Part shown: positions 8,601-15,614 of the stretch, piece after piece | How positions within the stretch are numbered: position 1 is the stretch's first letter | How the letters are laid out: the number at the start of each line of letters is the position of its first letter | Virus record (IMG/VR): IMGVR_UViG_3300017719_000194 | Coordinates: 1-24,300 of that record | DNA: 24,300 nt | Strand: one strand, 5' to 3' | Source of the DNA: a virus | Program-made: the position numbers and the translations under genes | The notes under the pieces: model-generated | What the model was told of the DNA's origin: nothing | The model's database searches: none | Seen by the model: only the letters and a program-made list of their open reading frames with translations

Positions 8601-10190
8601 AGTATTAGGTATAACACAATTAAAGTCATCTGTAAACGTTACTCCATTACAGCTTGTAGGGGGAGAAGGTGCGTAAACAGGTTGAATGTTCTTAGGACTA
8701 ATATTTCCTACCTCATTTATAAATTCATTACTTGTTGCTAAATCAAATACACTATTGTAATCTTGACTTAATATTACAGTAAATTCAACAACTGTGTTTC
8801 CTGTATTATCAGTAGGCTGAGGATTTGAAGATGGAGCAAACTGAGAATGTTCAAAATCTATCTCAAAAGACAAAGAAGAACCTTTTTTAAAATCACCTTT
8901 TACCGAACTTAAATCAAACAAAAGCTGACCATTTGAAGTAACAGAAATACCTCTACTTAATATATCATAATCAACAGAACCTATAGTTGCTTGTATTTCA
9001 GTTTCACCTAAATCTTCACTTATCAACCCAACAGTGTATTCTATTTGACATGTAGCTCCTTGATAATCTATTAAATCATATCCATCTATATAGTTTCCAT
9101 ACACAAGCCTATTACCCATTACGGTTTGAGCTAAAGCAAATTTAGGTACGTTGTCATATAGTCTTAATATTTCAGAAGTCGGAAGTATCGTAAATATATT
9201 ACTGTTAGTAAACGTGTATGTTTGAGTCGCATTATCTGCAAACCCTCTATCTTTTTTATTAAATTTGTCAATTATTTTTATTGTACTGTTATCACATTCT
9301 TTGAATAACAAATCAATACTCTTAACTAAAGGACCTCCTGTATTATAAGACACTATTGCTGAATTATAAAAGTTTGTCATTCCCTCATTCAAATTACTAG
9401 TTTGACTGTAATCAAAATCTTTTGGAATAAAAGCAGGTTCAGAGAATGGAGATGTGGCTGAGTATTCTCCATTATCATATCTGTATCTATACGCAAAAGA
9501 AATAAACCTATCTTCTAAGTAGTTTTCTTCAGAAGAAGGAACTTCTTGAAGGGTAACATCGGGAGCAAAAAGAGGTGGTCTTTTTATAACTAATAATTTT
9601 TCTTGTAATACCAATGGCTCGTTTCCATAGTCTACTATCCTAGGTGCAGACAATACGGGATTAGCATAACCTTTTCTTACATTTATAAATCTAGGTGGAT
9701 TTATATTGTCTGTAAAAAACAACAAGTCTTCTACTAAGTCTACTCCTGTTATTAAATATTTTAAATCAAAGTTTAATGTTGTGTTTACATCACCACCATC
9801 ATTTACACTTATAACGTGGTAATCAACTATATTATCACTAATATTATATGATACTATCAAGTCTATTTTACCTGTTGGAAATAATGATGTAGGCAACCCG
9901 GCACCATCTCTAGCAAAGTATGGGTCGTGAACAAACCAATATATTGTTTCCTTAGCTCCATCCTCAAATGCACCAATACATCTAGCCTGTGAGCTTAAGT
10001 TCTCATTGTTGTACTGAAGAGTAGTAAGCTGTGTATTACCCTTTGTAGTTTCAACTGAGCCAACTTCACTAGCTTCTGTAGAACCTAATCTAACATTAAG
10101 TGCATCTACGTACTCACCATTAGGAACGAGTCTCTCATCAAGACTCTTGTTCATTCTACCTAAAACAAAATTTCTTTGTGTATTCGCCAT
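5643..10190 (-). CDS. crAss-like muzzle ('stabilization') protein, 1515 aa
   Basis: This is the largest gene here. In crAss-like phages the muzzle protein closes the distal end of the short tail below the ring proteins. The N-terminus has the arrangement I associate with that family: Gly-Arg-Met-Asn-Lys, Leu-Asp-Glu-Arg-Leu, Pro-Asn-Gly-Glu-Tyr, Asp-Ala-Leu-Asn, then Gly-Ser-Val-Glu and Lys-Gly-Asn (residues about 11-52). Around residues 1183-1215 are Arg-Ser-Trp-Phe-Arg-Asp-Leu-Phe and a Gly-Gly-Phe-Asp-Pro-x-x-Asn-Glu-Tyr-Val-Leu motif, also typical. The body is beta-rich with many cysteines and ends in a Cys-Cys-Thr-Cys tail. It follows the second ring protein with a 1-nt gap. The product call is fairly secure; its domain architecture cannot be resolved by eye. 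Confidence 0.85.
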   Translation of the reverse strand: MANTQRNFVLGRMNKSLDERLVPNGEYVDALNVRLGSTEASEVGSVETTKGNTQLTTLQYNNENLSSQARCIGAFEDGAKETIYWFVHDPYFARDGAGLPTSLFPTGKIDLIVSYNISDNIVDYHVISVNDGGDVNTTLNFDLKYLITGVDLVEDLLFFTDNINPPRFINVRKGYANPVLSAPRIVDYGNEPLVLQEKLLVIKRPPLFAPDVTLQEVPSSEENYLEDRFISFAYRYRYDNGEYSATSPFSEPAFIPKDFDYSQTSNLNEGMTNFYNSAIVSYNTGGPLVKSIDLLFKECDNSTIKIIDKFNKKDRGFADNATQTYTFTNSNIFTILPTSEILRLYDNVPKFALAQTVMGNRLVYGNYIDGYDLIDYQGATCQIEYTVGLISEDLGETEIQATIGSVDYDILSRGISVTSNGQLLFDLSSVKGDFKKGSSLSFEIDFEHSQFAPSSNPQPTDNTGNTVVEFTVILSQDYNSVFDLATSNEFINEVGNISPKNIQPVYAPSPPTSCNGVTFTDDFNCVIPNTFPSPTASGTVTKYASASLGTDLVGATAYNDNEPIFIGTTSSGPLADTIRIYLPYMRFVNDVTVGTDITEDIYEFYEANGGSVTFSKTSNIGSLHSNRGYETAIVYMDDFGRSSTALVSNNNSLHVPCSASKDKNSIQVNIPTRQIAPEWATHYKFAIKPDEENYDAIYSEVYYRPTEQGFVYFKLEGENSQKVEEGARLIVKKDTQGPLSTCAYVTVLEKEVFALDGITSGSQPGAYIKVNSNEISIVQDEDNYTPYRNFNESSTSGVCPELAVPLGTSADPFTDLDMPAGSFIEIEISNVREGTLFCDSKEYNLKTKITATRDYSSVIDFLDAIDFDDILQKGTGDASIIWYSDTFVPSSCFPSTLTSWTVRGNGSTTESGFFVRGVEACGSRVPKRSNLQMTFDIYRTDGVVIFETQPQDALPDVWYESADTYETYTYIDPVTLDEYPGRHRGNAQDQTDTVAAIVNTDFINCFAFGNGAESYKIRDSVIGKTFNLGNRVLTTSEQEYKEAHRFADLTYSGVYNEESNINKLNEFNLGLLNFKPLERTFGPIQLLSGRETDILTLQEDKISYVLQGKNLLSDAGAGNALTSVPEVLGTQIARVEDYGISNHPESFVKWGKDKYFTDAKRGAVLQLKGSSAQNEQLIVISEQGMRSWFRDLFIDSFQNQKLGGFDPYMNEYVLSSNNTPKPVITDCIDCGIIVGNIVVDVANSYDFCVDVGDLVGDVTIDIDIDSSVSGNNSFRIDYTYAGVTNTYFSASTPVSDTITIQKSSVADQKVTLVVESSSPNKSYIRGITVGCPEADTITIIPISITSDAINGEYIHSEYSWTDGTFVSPLHSRLVNFDNDNTTEFVISDYDQITGLQGAGVIPADSATVSMICNKINFDDFVFSEGVLSPLPPTPNNFRYLRSNIRYYNNVADIKTLLSLANVPTPIDSTDAPDKYSATFTMPNTGAYLYLIWDYRLSTEDELCFGATIEDACCTC

Positions 10191-10191
10191 A

Positions 10192-11115
10192 TTATTTTAG
10201 CCATTTATCTTTACCCCTCATATTCATTAGTAATCTTCCGGGATGTATATTACTTATTCTAATCTTTGCGTTTCTTAACAATGCACTTTTTCTTTTACGT
10301 GCTCTTGCAATTATATATTCCTGAACTCCTAATTTAGAATTTAGTATGGCGTGTTCAATGTGTGCGTACACATATTCTTCAAATAATTTATTTACTGTAA
10401 CGTCTACATCGTTTCCGTTTTCCATTCCATCTGAAACGTATTCAAGAATACAACTTTGATTAGACATATCAGAGCTAAAGTTAATTACCCCTGACTTTTT
10501 ATCTACTCTAAATGTTGGATTTGCATTTGCTGTCTCTGTATTTAAACCAAACCTAGCACCTATCTGATAATCAAAATACCAAACCCCATCACAACAGTAA
10601 CCCTCATATCCATTGAATGGATTGTTAGCGTTTAAGTATATAGACTTCTTACTACCCGTTATTCTGTCGTAGTCAATATTTGAAAACTGAGGACTTAGAG
10701 CATTACCATCTACGTCAAATAATATTCTTGAATTATTATCTTGAAGATAAGCACTACTCCAATTGGTTTGAATGTTTTCAGTTAAAGGGTACAATAGACC
10801 ATCTTTATATACAGATATCCTAACCCAATTAACATAATCAGATGGCAATACATATCTTAATGTATTACCTACGTTAAGTTCTAAAATTTTTATTTCCTTA
10901 AACGCATCATAGTTTAATTCTTGTATAGCTCTCTTTGCGTGAAACAATACCTTAAACCTCTCCTCATTATTTACAAGGTTATGGTTCCCGGCATACATCA
11001 ACATAAAGTTATTTACTATATCATATAATGACACATACTGATATGACCCCCAATTTGCATCTTCAGGTGCGGCACCTCCGTTTTCGTAATATTGATACTG
11101 TGATATATAAGCCAT
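10192..11115 (-). CDS. Tail ring/connector protein (tail tubular-like), 307 aa
   Basis: The N-terminus matches a family of crAss-like and marine-phage connector proteins: an aromatic-rich start, Trp-Gly-Ser-Tyr-Gln-Tyr (22-27), a Val-Asn-Asn-Phe-Met-Leu-Met-Tyr helix (33-41), then Leu-Phe-His-Ala-Lys-Arg-Ala-Ile-Gln-Glu-Leu (about 57-67). These resemble the helical start of tail tubular gpA-like ring proteins. A basic C-terminal helix (about 265-290) carries Arg-Lys-Arg-Lys. It lies 6 nt after the other ring gene and 1 nt before the muzzle gene. Rings of this type stack between portal and muzzle. I cannot assign it to a particular ring level. Confidence 0.78.
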   Translation of the reverse strand: MAYISQYQYYENGGAAPEDANWGSYQYVSLYDIVNNFMLMYAGNHNLVNNEERFKVLFHAKRAIQELNYDAFKEIKILELNVGNTLRYVLPSDYVNWVRISVYKDGLLYPLTENIQTNWSSAYLQDNNSRILFDVDGNALSPQFSNIDYDRITGSKKSIYLNANNPFNGYEGYCCDGVWYFDYQIGARFGLNTETANANPTFRVDKKSGVINFSSDMSNQSCILEYVSDGMENGNDVDVTVNKLFEEYVYAHIEHAILNSKLGVQEYIIARARKRKSALLRNAKIRISNIHPGRLLMNMRGKDKWLK

Positions 11116-11121
11116 ATTTTA

Positions 11122-12066
11122 TTATTTTTCTTGTTGGTCCTCAAAATTTTCTAACCCTTGTCCAAACTGAACAGCCTGTAGCTCTCTTATAGACATACCT
11201 GCATACTGCAATATCTTTAATACCAACGTTGGTTCATCCGATATAGATAACTCAAAGTCTTGAAAGTCCGGTTGCGATTGGTCAAACGATGGCTCTCCAC
11301 CAATTAGATTTATGTATGTCCACTTAGGGTCTTTAGGATATCTAATGTACTGACACTGAACTGCACCTATAGTATTTACACTTACAGGAAACAAAGACAA
11401 TGTCGGCTCTTCTTGCGTGTAAGCAGGAAACATTGTAGATGGTGCTGTAAGTAATGAATTGTTAAGCATAGTTATTTTACTATGTGTAACCTTCTCAGCT
11501 TCGTTAACTACACTGTCATCATAGATTACATATTGATTTCCTGTAGCAAGAAAGATATTAGCATCTAGTGTAAGTATTGATGATGAGTTTACGTTAGTAA
11601 CAATTGCAGTTGTGTTAGTTGTAATGTTACCTACGACATCTCCTACCTGAACACCTGAAGCAATAAAGTCACCTGTGGTATTACGTAGTTCGTTAACAAC
11701 AACAGTGTCGTTTGTTCCGCTAGCCAATAGCCTTGTATATACAAGGACTTTATTAAGTAAGTAATAGTCATCACTAGTTGTTGTTTGACTAGGTGTAAAA
11801 AATTTATTGTTGTTATTGTGCGATAAAAAATTGGTTTCTGAAAAAATATTAATTACCTCCCCATATCCTTTTGTAATATCAGCATATCCTGTGCCTGACT
11901 GACGGGCATTTTCTTTGTTCAGTTGATAGTTATACTGATAAAAATAATCCTCGAATATATCCAACTGAGCTTGCTTAGCAAATAAGTTAAAATCAGAAGG
12001 AGAAATATATCCGTAATTATTTTTGTTCAGTATAGACAATACTGTGTTTCTAACCGAATTTATCAT
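11122..12066 (-). CDS. Tail ring/connector protein with a beta-domain insert, 314 aa
   Basis: The first ~45 residues form a helical segment (Val-Arg-Asn-Thr-Val-Leu-x-Ile-Leu-Asn-Lys-Asn-Asn-Tyr-Gly-Tyr, then Phe-x-x-Phe-Ala-Lys-Gln-Ala-Gln) typical of crAss-like ring/connector proteins. Residues about 115-178 look like an inserted small beta domain: Phe-Ile-Ala-Ser-Gly-Val-Gln-Val-Gly-Asp-Val-Val, then Ile-Leu-Thr-Leu-Asp-Ala, then Tyr-Val-Ile-Tyr-Asp. Similar modules recur in many phage structural proteins. The C-terminus is helical and acidic. It is the first gene of the tail block, with a TATCTTTG element only 15 nt upstream of its ATG. Confidence 0.77.
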   Translation of the reverse strand: MINSVRNTVLSILNKNNYGYISPSDFNLFAKQAQLDIFEDYFYQYNYQLNKENARQSGTGYADITKGYGEVINIFSETNFLSHNNNNKFFTPSQTTTSDDYYLLNKVLVYTRLLASGTNDTVVVNELRNTTGDFIASGVQVGDVVGNITTNTTAIVTNVNSSSILTLDANIFLATGNQYVIYDDSVVNEAEKVTHSKITMLNNSLLTAPSTMFPAYTQEEPTLSLFPVSVNTIGAVQCQYIRYPKDPKWTYINLIGGEPSFDQSQPDFQDFELSISDEPTLVLKILQYAGMSIRELQAVQFGQGLENFEDQQEK

Positions 12067-12081
12067 CTGTAATACTTTTCA

Positions 12082-12089
12082 CAAAGATA
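12082..12089 (-). promoter_or_regulatory. Bacteroidetes-type -7 promoter element before the tail block
   Basis: The minus strand reads TATCTTTG followed by TGAAAA, one of four near-identical sites. It directly abuts the T-tract of the terminator at 12092-12123 and lies 15 nt before the ring-gene ATG, implying a leader of about ten bases. The spacer upstream is the T-tract itself, and no distinct -33 box is visible. Confidence 0.55.
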
Positions 12090-12091
12090 GC

Positions 12092-12123
12092 AAAAAAAAA
12101 GAGTCCGATTAAAAACCGGACTC
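12092..12123 (-). terminator. Rho-independent terminator after the 245-aa gene
   Basis: Arms GAGTCCG (12101-12107) and CGGACTC (12117-12123) form a perfect 7-bp GC-rich stem with a 9-nt loop. On the minus strand nine T residues follow immediately (A-run 12092-12100). It lies 24 nt past the stop of the 245-residue gene. Confidence 0.85.
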
Positions 12124-12146
12124 CTTGTTAATATATGCAACCGCTA

Positions 12147-12884
12147 TTAAAGTTGTTTCTCTAAAAACTCTAATACACTTACTCCTTCGTCTGTTTTAAA
12201 CCAATCAGATAAATATTCAATTGGGTCTACACCAAACGGAATGGTAGTCATTCTTTTTTTATTACCCTGAAGATTAAAGTAAACATCTCTTTGTTTATTT
12301 CTAAAGGCTAATATTTTGTTATCAAAAAACTGCTGTATAGTAGACTGAAGTTTTAAAGATGGGTCTGAGAGTGCCCGTAAGAAAATCTCAGGACTGTTTT
12401 TAGCAAACACCAATACATCTCTTTTTAGTTCTGCTGTGCTTACCTTAGACACATCTGTTGAGAATAAAACTCTACTTACATTCTCAAGTTGTTCTATACT
12501 TAGTTGCTTTGCTTCTATTAAAGCGTCCACCTCAACATTAAGTCTTTCAATTTCTTTTGTGGCATCTTGACTAAAGTCTACCTCTATGAATTTCTTTCCG
12601 TTAAGTGGGTGATAGTGTAAGAACTCCTGTAGCACAGGATTGTTTTTAGGGACACGCAACATACCATCTTCAAATATGATGGGTTCAACAATTACTGTTC
12701 CGTCTTGTTCATCTTCAAAACAACTCTTTTGATTTCTTGAGTATCTTAATGCTCTGTTGTAACCTTTCTCTTCATCAAAGTAAAGCAAAGGGCTTCGAGC
12801 ATGGTTTCTTGAAGGGATAATGCACGACAATGGTGCTCTGTTTCTTGTGAGTTTATAAACTCTATCTTTTAATTCTAATTTCAT
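12147..12884 (-). CDS. Conserved-looking protein of unknown function next to the major capsid gene, 245 aa
   Basis: I do not recognise a named family. The N-terminal ~100 residues are basic and beta-type, with a Leu-Thr-Arg-Asn-Arg-Ala-Pro-Leu-Ser segment, a Pro-Ser-Arg-Asn motif and an Arg-Asn-Gln-Lys stretch. A charged helix follows (about 105-140), then a helical C-terminal domain ending in an Asp-Trp-Phe segment. There is no signal peptide or membrane segment. The gene is isolated: a terminator after the capsid gene lies in its leader and its own terminator follows it. No TAnnTTTG element is visible upstream; the leader is A/T-only just before the ATG. The position suggests a capsid-associated or assembly protein, but this is inference from context only. 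Confidence 0.72.
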   Translation of the reverse strand: MKLELKDRVYKLTRNRAPLSCIIPSRNHARSPLLYFDEEKGYNRALRYSRNQKSCFEDEQDGTVIVEPIIFEDGMLRVPKNNPVLQEFLHYHPLNGKKFIEVDFSQDATKEIERLNVEVDALIEAKQLSIEQLENVSRVLFSTDVSKVSTAELKRDVLVFAKNSPEIFLRALSDPSLKLQSTIQQFFDNKILAFRNKQRDVYFNLQGNKKRMTTIPFGVDPIEYLSDWFKTDEGVSVLEFLEKQL

Positions 12885-12905
12885 TTTAATTTAATTTTAT
12901 CTTTT

Positions 12906-12941
12906 AAAAAAAGGTAAGGGTGTCCTGTAGGACACCCTACC
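12906..12941 (-). terminator. Strong rho-independent terminator after the major capsid gene
   Basis: Arms 12913-12925 and 12930-12941 form a 12-bp stem with a single bulged A and a TGTA loop; the core AGGGTGTCC/GGACACCCT is perfect. On the minus strand seven T residues (12906-12912) follow directly. It begins 12 nt after the capsid stop codon and should end or attenuate the scaffold-capsid transcript. Confidence 0.88.
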
Positions 12942-12952
12942 CTTATTACTTA

Positions 12953-14446
12953 TTAGTCTTCGAACAATACGAAGTTGTTTGCACCCATAGTACAAATACA
13001 TCTCTCAGATAAGTAGTTAACTTGCATAGCATCTAAATCAGATGTTGCTGCACCACCTGCTGAACCTGTAATCCACGTTTTGTAACGTCTATCTTCAGTT
13101 TCTGAAGCTCGGTAACGTACGTGTAAGAAAGGTCGCTTAGCATTCTTTCCAAGAACTTGGTCATATACAGTAGTAGAACCTGCAGGAACCATAAGACCAT
13201 TGATAGCACCTGAACCACCAACACCAACAGCACCTCTTGTGAGTCCGCCACGCATAGTTGGGTCATTCAAATATTTCCAATCAGTCTTGTAGAAGTCATA
13301 CCCTCTACGGAATCCTGAGAATCCTAAGTTAAGAGCCATTTCCTCATCGTTGTCAAATAGTCCGTAAGACGTACCACCTGCACCATAAGAATTTTGAGCT
13401 GCTAACATATCATCAATTGCGAATCCAAATGCTCTGTCAAGGAAAAGTACGTTCTCCTCGATAGCTCCTTGAGAATCTAATCGTCCAATAATGGTATCAA
13501 AATCTGCAAGTGCATTAGGAACACCACCTGTCCAAAGATTACCTCTTTCAGATACTGAGTAGAATACACCCTCAGAACCTTTGTAACCTAATTGCTGAGC
13601 ATTGCTCTGACCACCAATAGGAGTTGTAGGTGCTACTGCAGGAACTGCTTCAACCATAGATGTCTCTAGATAATCATCAAAACGCAAACGAGTTTCGTGC
13701 TCTGATTTCATATACCATAGATATCCTGTTGCTCCGTTTTCTGTAGTTACTTCTACCCATCCAATTTGAGCCATATCAGAACCTGATACCTCATACTTAT
13801 CTTTTAAGATAATAGGAGAGTTCTCAAAGATGTAGTCATCAGACTCAAGAGAACCTTCCATTCCTGTTGTTCCTTTTTTAAATTCAGAACCGTAGATAAA
13901 TACAGTAACGTCAGAATTTCCAACACCTGTACCTGAGGTTACAAGACCACCTGCTTCATAAAAAGCAACTGTAAATTGAATTGGAGATGCAGTTAAATCA
14001 ACACTAGATACGATACCTTTGTTCTCTCCTGAACCATCGTTCTGTGCAATAACAACAGTTTGTCCTTCTCTTATGGCAATACCGCCTGTAGCTGAGAAAG
14101 GAACCTGTCCTGTGGTAGTAACACCTGTAGGAGCAGCCGGGTCATTAACCTGAAAAACTGCTTCACTTGCGTTAGCTGTAGCTGCAGTACCTACCTGTGA
14201 ATATTTCACGTGTAGTCTACCTTGCTCTGCCCACTTTACTAAATCTGAATTAGAAGGAAGCTCTGCTCCTACCATTCTTAAGAATGAACTAATTGTTCTG
14301 TTACCATAACGCTCAAACTCTTTCTCATAAGTATCAGGAAGATACTGATTTAAAAAGTCAAAGTTAGTTATGTAGTTTGTTGACCGTGGCACTTGCTGTG
14401 CTGACGGTTGAAGGTCAAAACCGGACCCTGAAAAATTACCTGACAT
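12953..14446 (-). CDS. Major capsid protein, crAss-like, 497 aa
   Basis: The length (497 aa), the place after a scaffold-like gene and downstream of portal and terminase, and the strong terminator behind it all indicate the major head protein. The N-terminal region carries Tyr-Ile-Thr-Asn-Phe-Asp-Phe-Leu, then Pro-Asp-Thr-Tyr-Glu-Lys-Glu-Phe-Glu-Arg-Tyr-Gly-Asn-Arg-Thr and a Lys-Trp-Ala-Glu-Gln-Gly-Arg-Leu segment (about residues 25-75), which I associate with capsid proteins of crAss-like marine phages. An HK97 fold is expected for the family but cannot be read from sequence alone. The leader is nearly pure A/T with an A-run next to the ATG, typical of well-translated Bacteroidetes genes. 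The gap from the scaffold stop is 23 nt with no terminator, so the two are co-transcribed. Confidence 0.85.
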   Translation of the reverse strand: MSGNFSGSGFDLQPSAQQVPRSTNYITNFDFLNQYLPDTYEKEFERYGNRTISSFLRMVGAELPSNSDLVKWAEQGRLHVKYSQVGTAATANASEAVFQVNDPAAPTGVTTTGQVPFSATGGIAIREGQTVVIAQNDGSGENKGIVSSVDLTASPIQFTVAFYEAGGLVTSGTGVGNSDVTVFIYGSEFKKGTTGMEGSLESDDYIFENSPIILKDKYEVSGSDMAQIGWVEVTTENGATGYLWYMKSEHETRLRFDDYLETSMVEAVPAVAPTTPIGGQSNAQQLGYKGSEGVFYSVSERGNLWTGGVPNALADFDTIIGRLDSQGAIEENVLFLDRAFGFAIDDMLAAQNSYGAGGTSYGLFDNDEEMALNLGFSGFRRGYDFYKTDWKYLNDPTMRGGLTRGAVGVGGSGAINGLMVPAGSTTVYDQVLGKNAKRPFLHVRYRASETEDRRYKTWITGSAGGAATSDLDAMQVNYLSERCICTMGANNFVLFED

Positions 14447-14469
14447 TTTTTTTAATTTTTAAAATTGTT

Positions 14470-15564
14470 TTACTTTTTTTTACTTTTAATTTTTAAGCCT
14501 CTACTACTTGGTGTAGATACAGACCTAATTTGCACACCATCCTTTGTACGTGCCACTTGCGGTGTTTTACGTTCTGTCATATCGACATTTTTCATCTTAC
14601 GTGTAACATCCTCAGTTGCATCTGATTTACCCTGCTCATAAAAGAACGAAGCAAACCTTTCCGGATTCATTGCGATGGCTAGTGACCTGTGATAACCTTC
14701 AGCGTCATTAATAAGCCCTGTCTCTTTATCCATAAATTTTCTTACAAAAACTGATGAATCTAACTGAGCTTCTTTTATCTTCTGTGCATCACCGGGATTA
14801 AAATTCAAAGTAGCGTCCCCTATCTTGAAATCAAAACCTTTGAAATCTTGGAACACCTCATCGGTTTTATCAACAAACCAATTTCTTTTTCTTGTTAATT
14901 CCTCTTGGCTACTCTTAGCCGAGTTCAAGTATTGCTTATACTCTTCAAGTTCTTCTTGAAGCTCCGTAGAAATTCCAACCGTGCTTGACTCAAGGGGTTG
15001 TTTGTACATTTCTTTTTGCTCGTTAAAAAACTTTCTTGCTTTAGCAATAGCTTTTTTCTTTATCAACTTTATTTTCTTTACATCTTTTTCATCATCAAGT
15101 TCTTCATCATAGCTGTAATCGTCCATAAGGACTTCTACATCTTCTGAATCAGTAGCCTCTCCTGAAGCAATAAGATATTCAGATAAAAGTTGGTCATCTT
15201 CCATAGAAGAAAAATCTCTGTTTAATTTTACGTAATCTTCGATTCCTCTGCCTGTGGTTTTTTTATAATCAAAGTAAGCCTTAACATCTTCAGGCAACTC
15301 TTCGTTTGATTCTTTTTCTTCAAAGAGTTGGTCTACAGATGTAAACTCCTTTTCATATCTATTCTTAATAAATGAAAGAACATCTTCTTCATTTAACTGT
15401 GAAGATTCAGCGGGCTCTATTTCTGTAGTTGTCTCTTCAACCTCTACTGTTGCAGAATCCTCAGTTTCATTTTGTTGCTGCTCGTGCTTTTCGAGCAACT
15501 CTTCTTCAATTTGCTGAGTAGATTTTTCTTCAACCGACTCAACTGCTTTTACTTTTATTTCCAT
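14470..15564 (-). CDS. Putative head scaffolding protein, 364 aa
   Basis: The protein is strongly acidic and Glu/Gln-rich at the N-terminus (residues 1-60), mostly helical with coiled-coil potential, and ends in a short very basic tail (Lys-Ile-Lys-Ser-Lys-Lys-Lys). This composition and the place directly before the capsid gene are typical of scaffolding proteins, whose basic C-terminus often contacts the capsid protein. No protease motif is visible, so it is unclear whether it is cleaved. It has its own TAACTTTG element 15 nt before the ATG. The assignment rests on composition and position. Confidence 0.75.
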   Translation of the reverse strand: MEIKVKAVESVEEKSTQQIEEELLEKHEQQQNETEDSATVEVEETTTEIEPAESSQLNEEDVLSFIKNRYEKEFTSVDQLFEEKESNEELPEDVKAYFDYKKTTGRGIEDYVKLNRDFSSMEDDQLLSEYLIASGEATDSEDVEVLMDDYSYDEELDDEKDVKKIKLIKKKAIAKARKFFNEQKEMYKQPLESSTVGISTELQEELEEYKQYLNSAKSSQEELTRKRNWFVDKTDEVFQDFKGFDFKIGDATLNFNPGDAQKIKEAQLDSSVFVRKFMDKETGLINDAEGYHRSLAIAMNPERFASFFYEQGKSDATEDVTRKMKNVDMTERKTPQVARTKDGVQIRSVSTPSSRGLKIKSKKK

Positions 15565-15579
15565 TTAATTAAATTTTTA

Positions 15580-15587
15580 CAAAGTTA
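15580..15587 (-). promoter_or_regulatory. Bacteroidetes-type -7 promoter element before scaffold and capsid genes
   Basis: The minus strand reads TAACTTTG followed by TAAAAA in the 50-nt gap between portal stop and scaffold start, 15 nt before the ATG. It shares the extended consensus with the sites at 12082, 21345 and 3880. It would give the capsid module its own transcript. There is no terminator between it and the portal gene. Confidence 0.52.
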
Positions 15588-15614
15588 ATAATAAAATTTT
15601 TCTAATTTTATTTA

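Noticed and set aside
12885-12905. Promoter in the leader of the 245-aa gene
   Set aside because: The stretch is almost pure A/T but contains no TAnnTTTG match on the coding strand, so no promoter is called.
13033-13266. Second minus-strand ORF within the major capsid gene
   Set aside because: It is an out-of-frame shadow of the capsid gene, with low-complexity Val/Leu/Gln sequence and no independent start signal.
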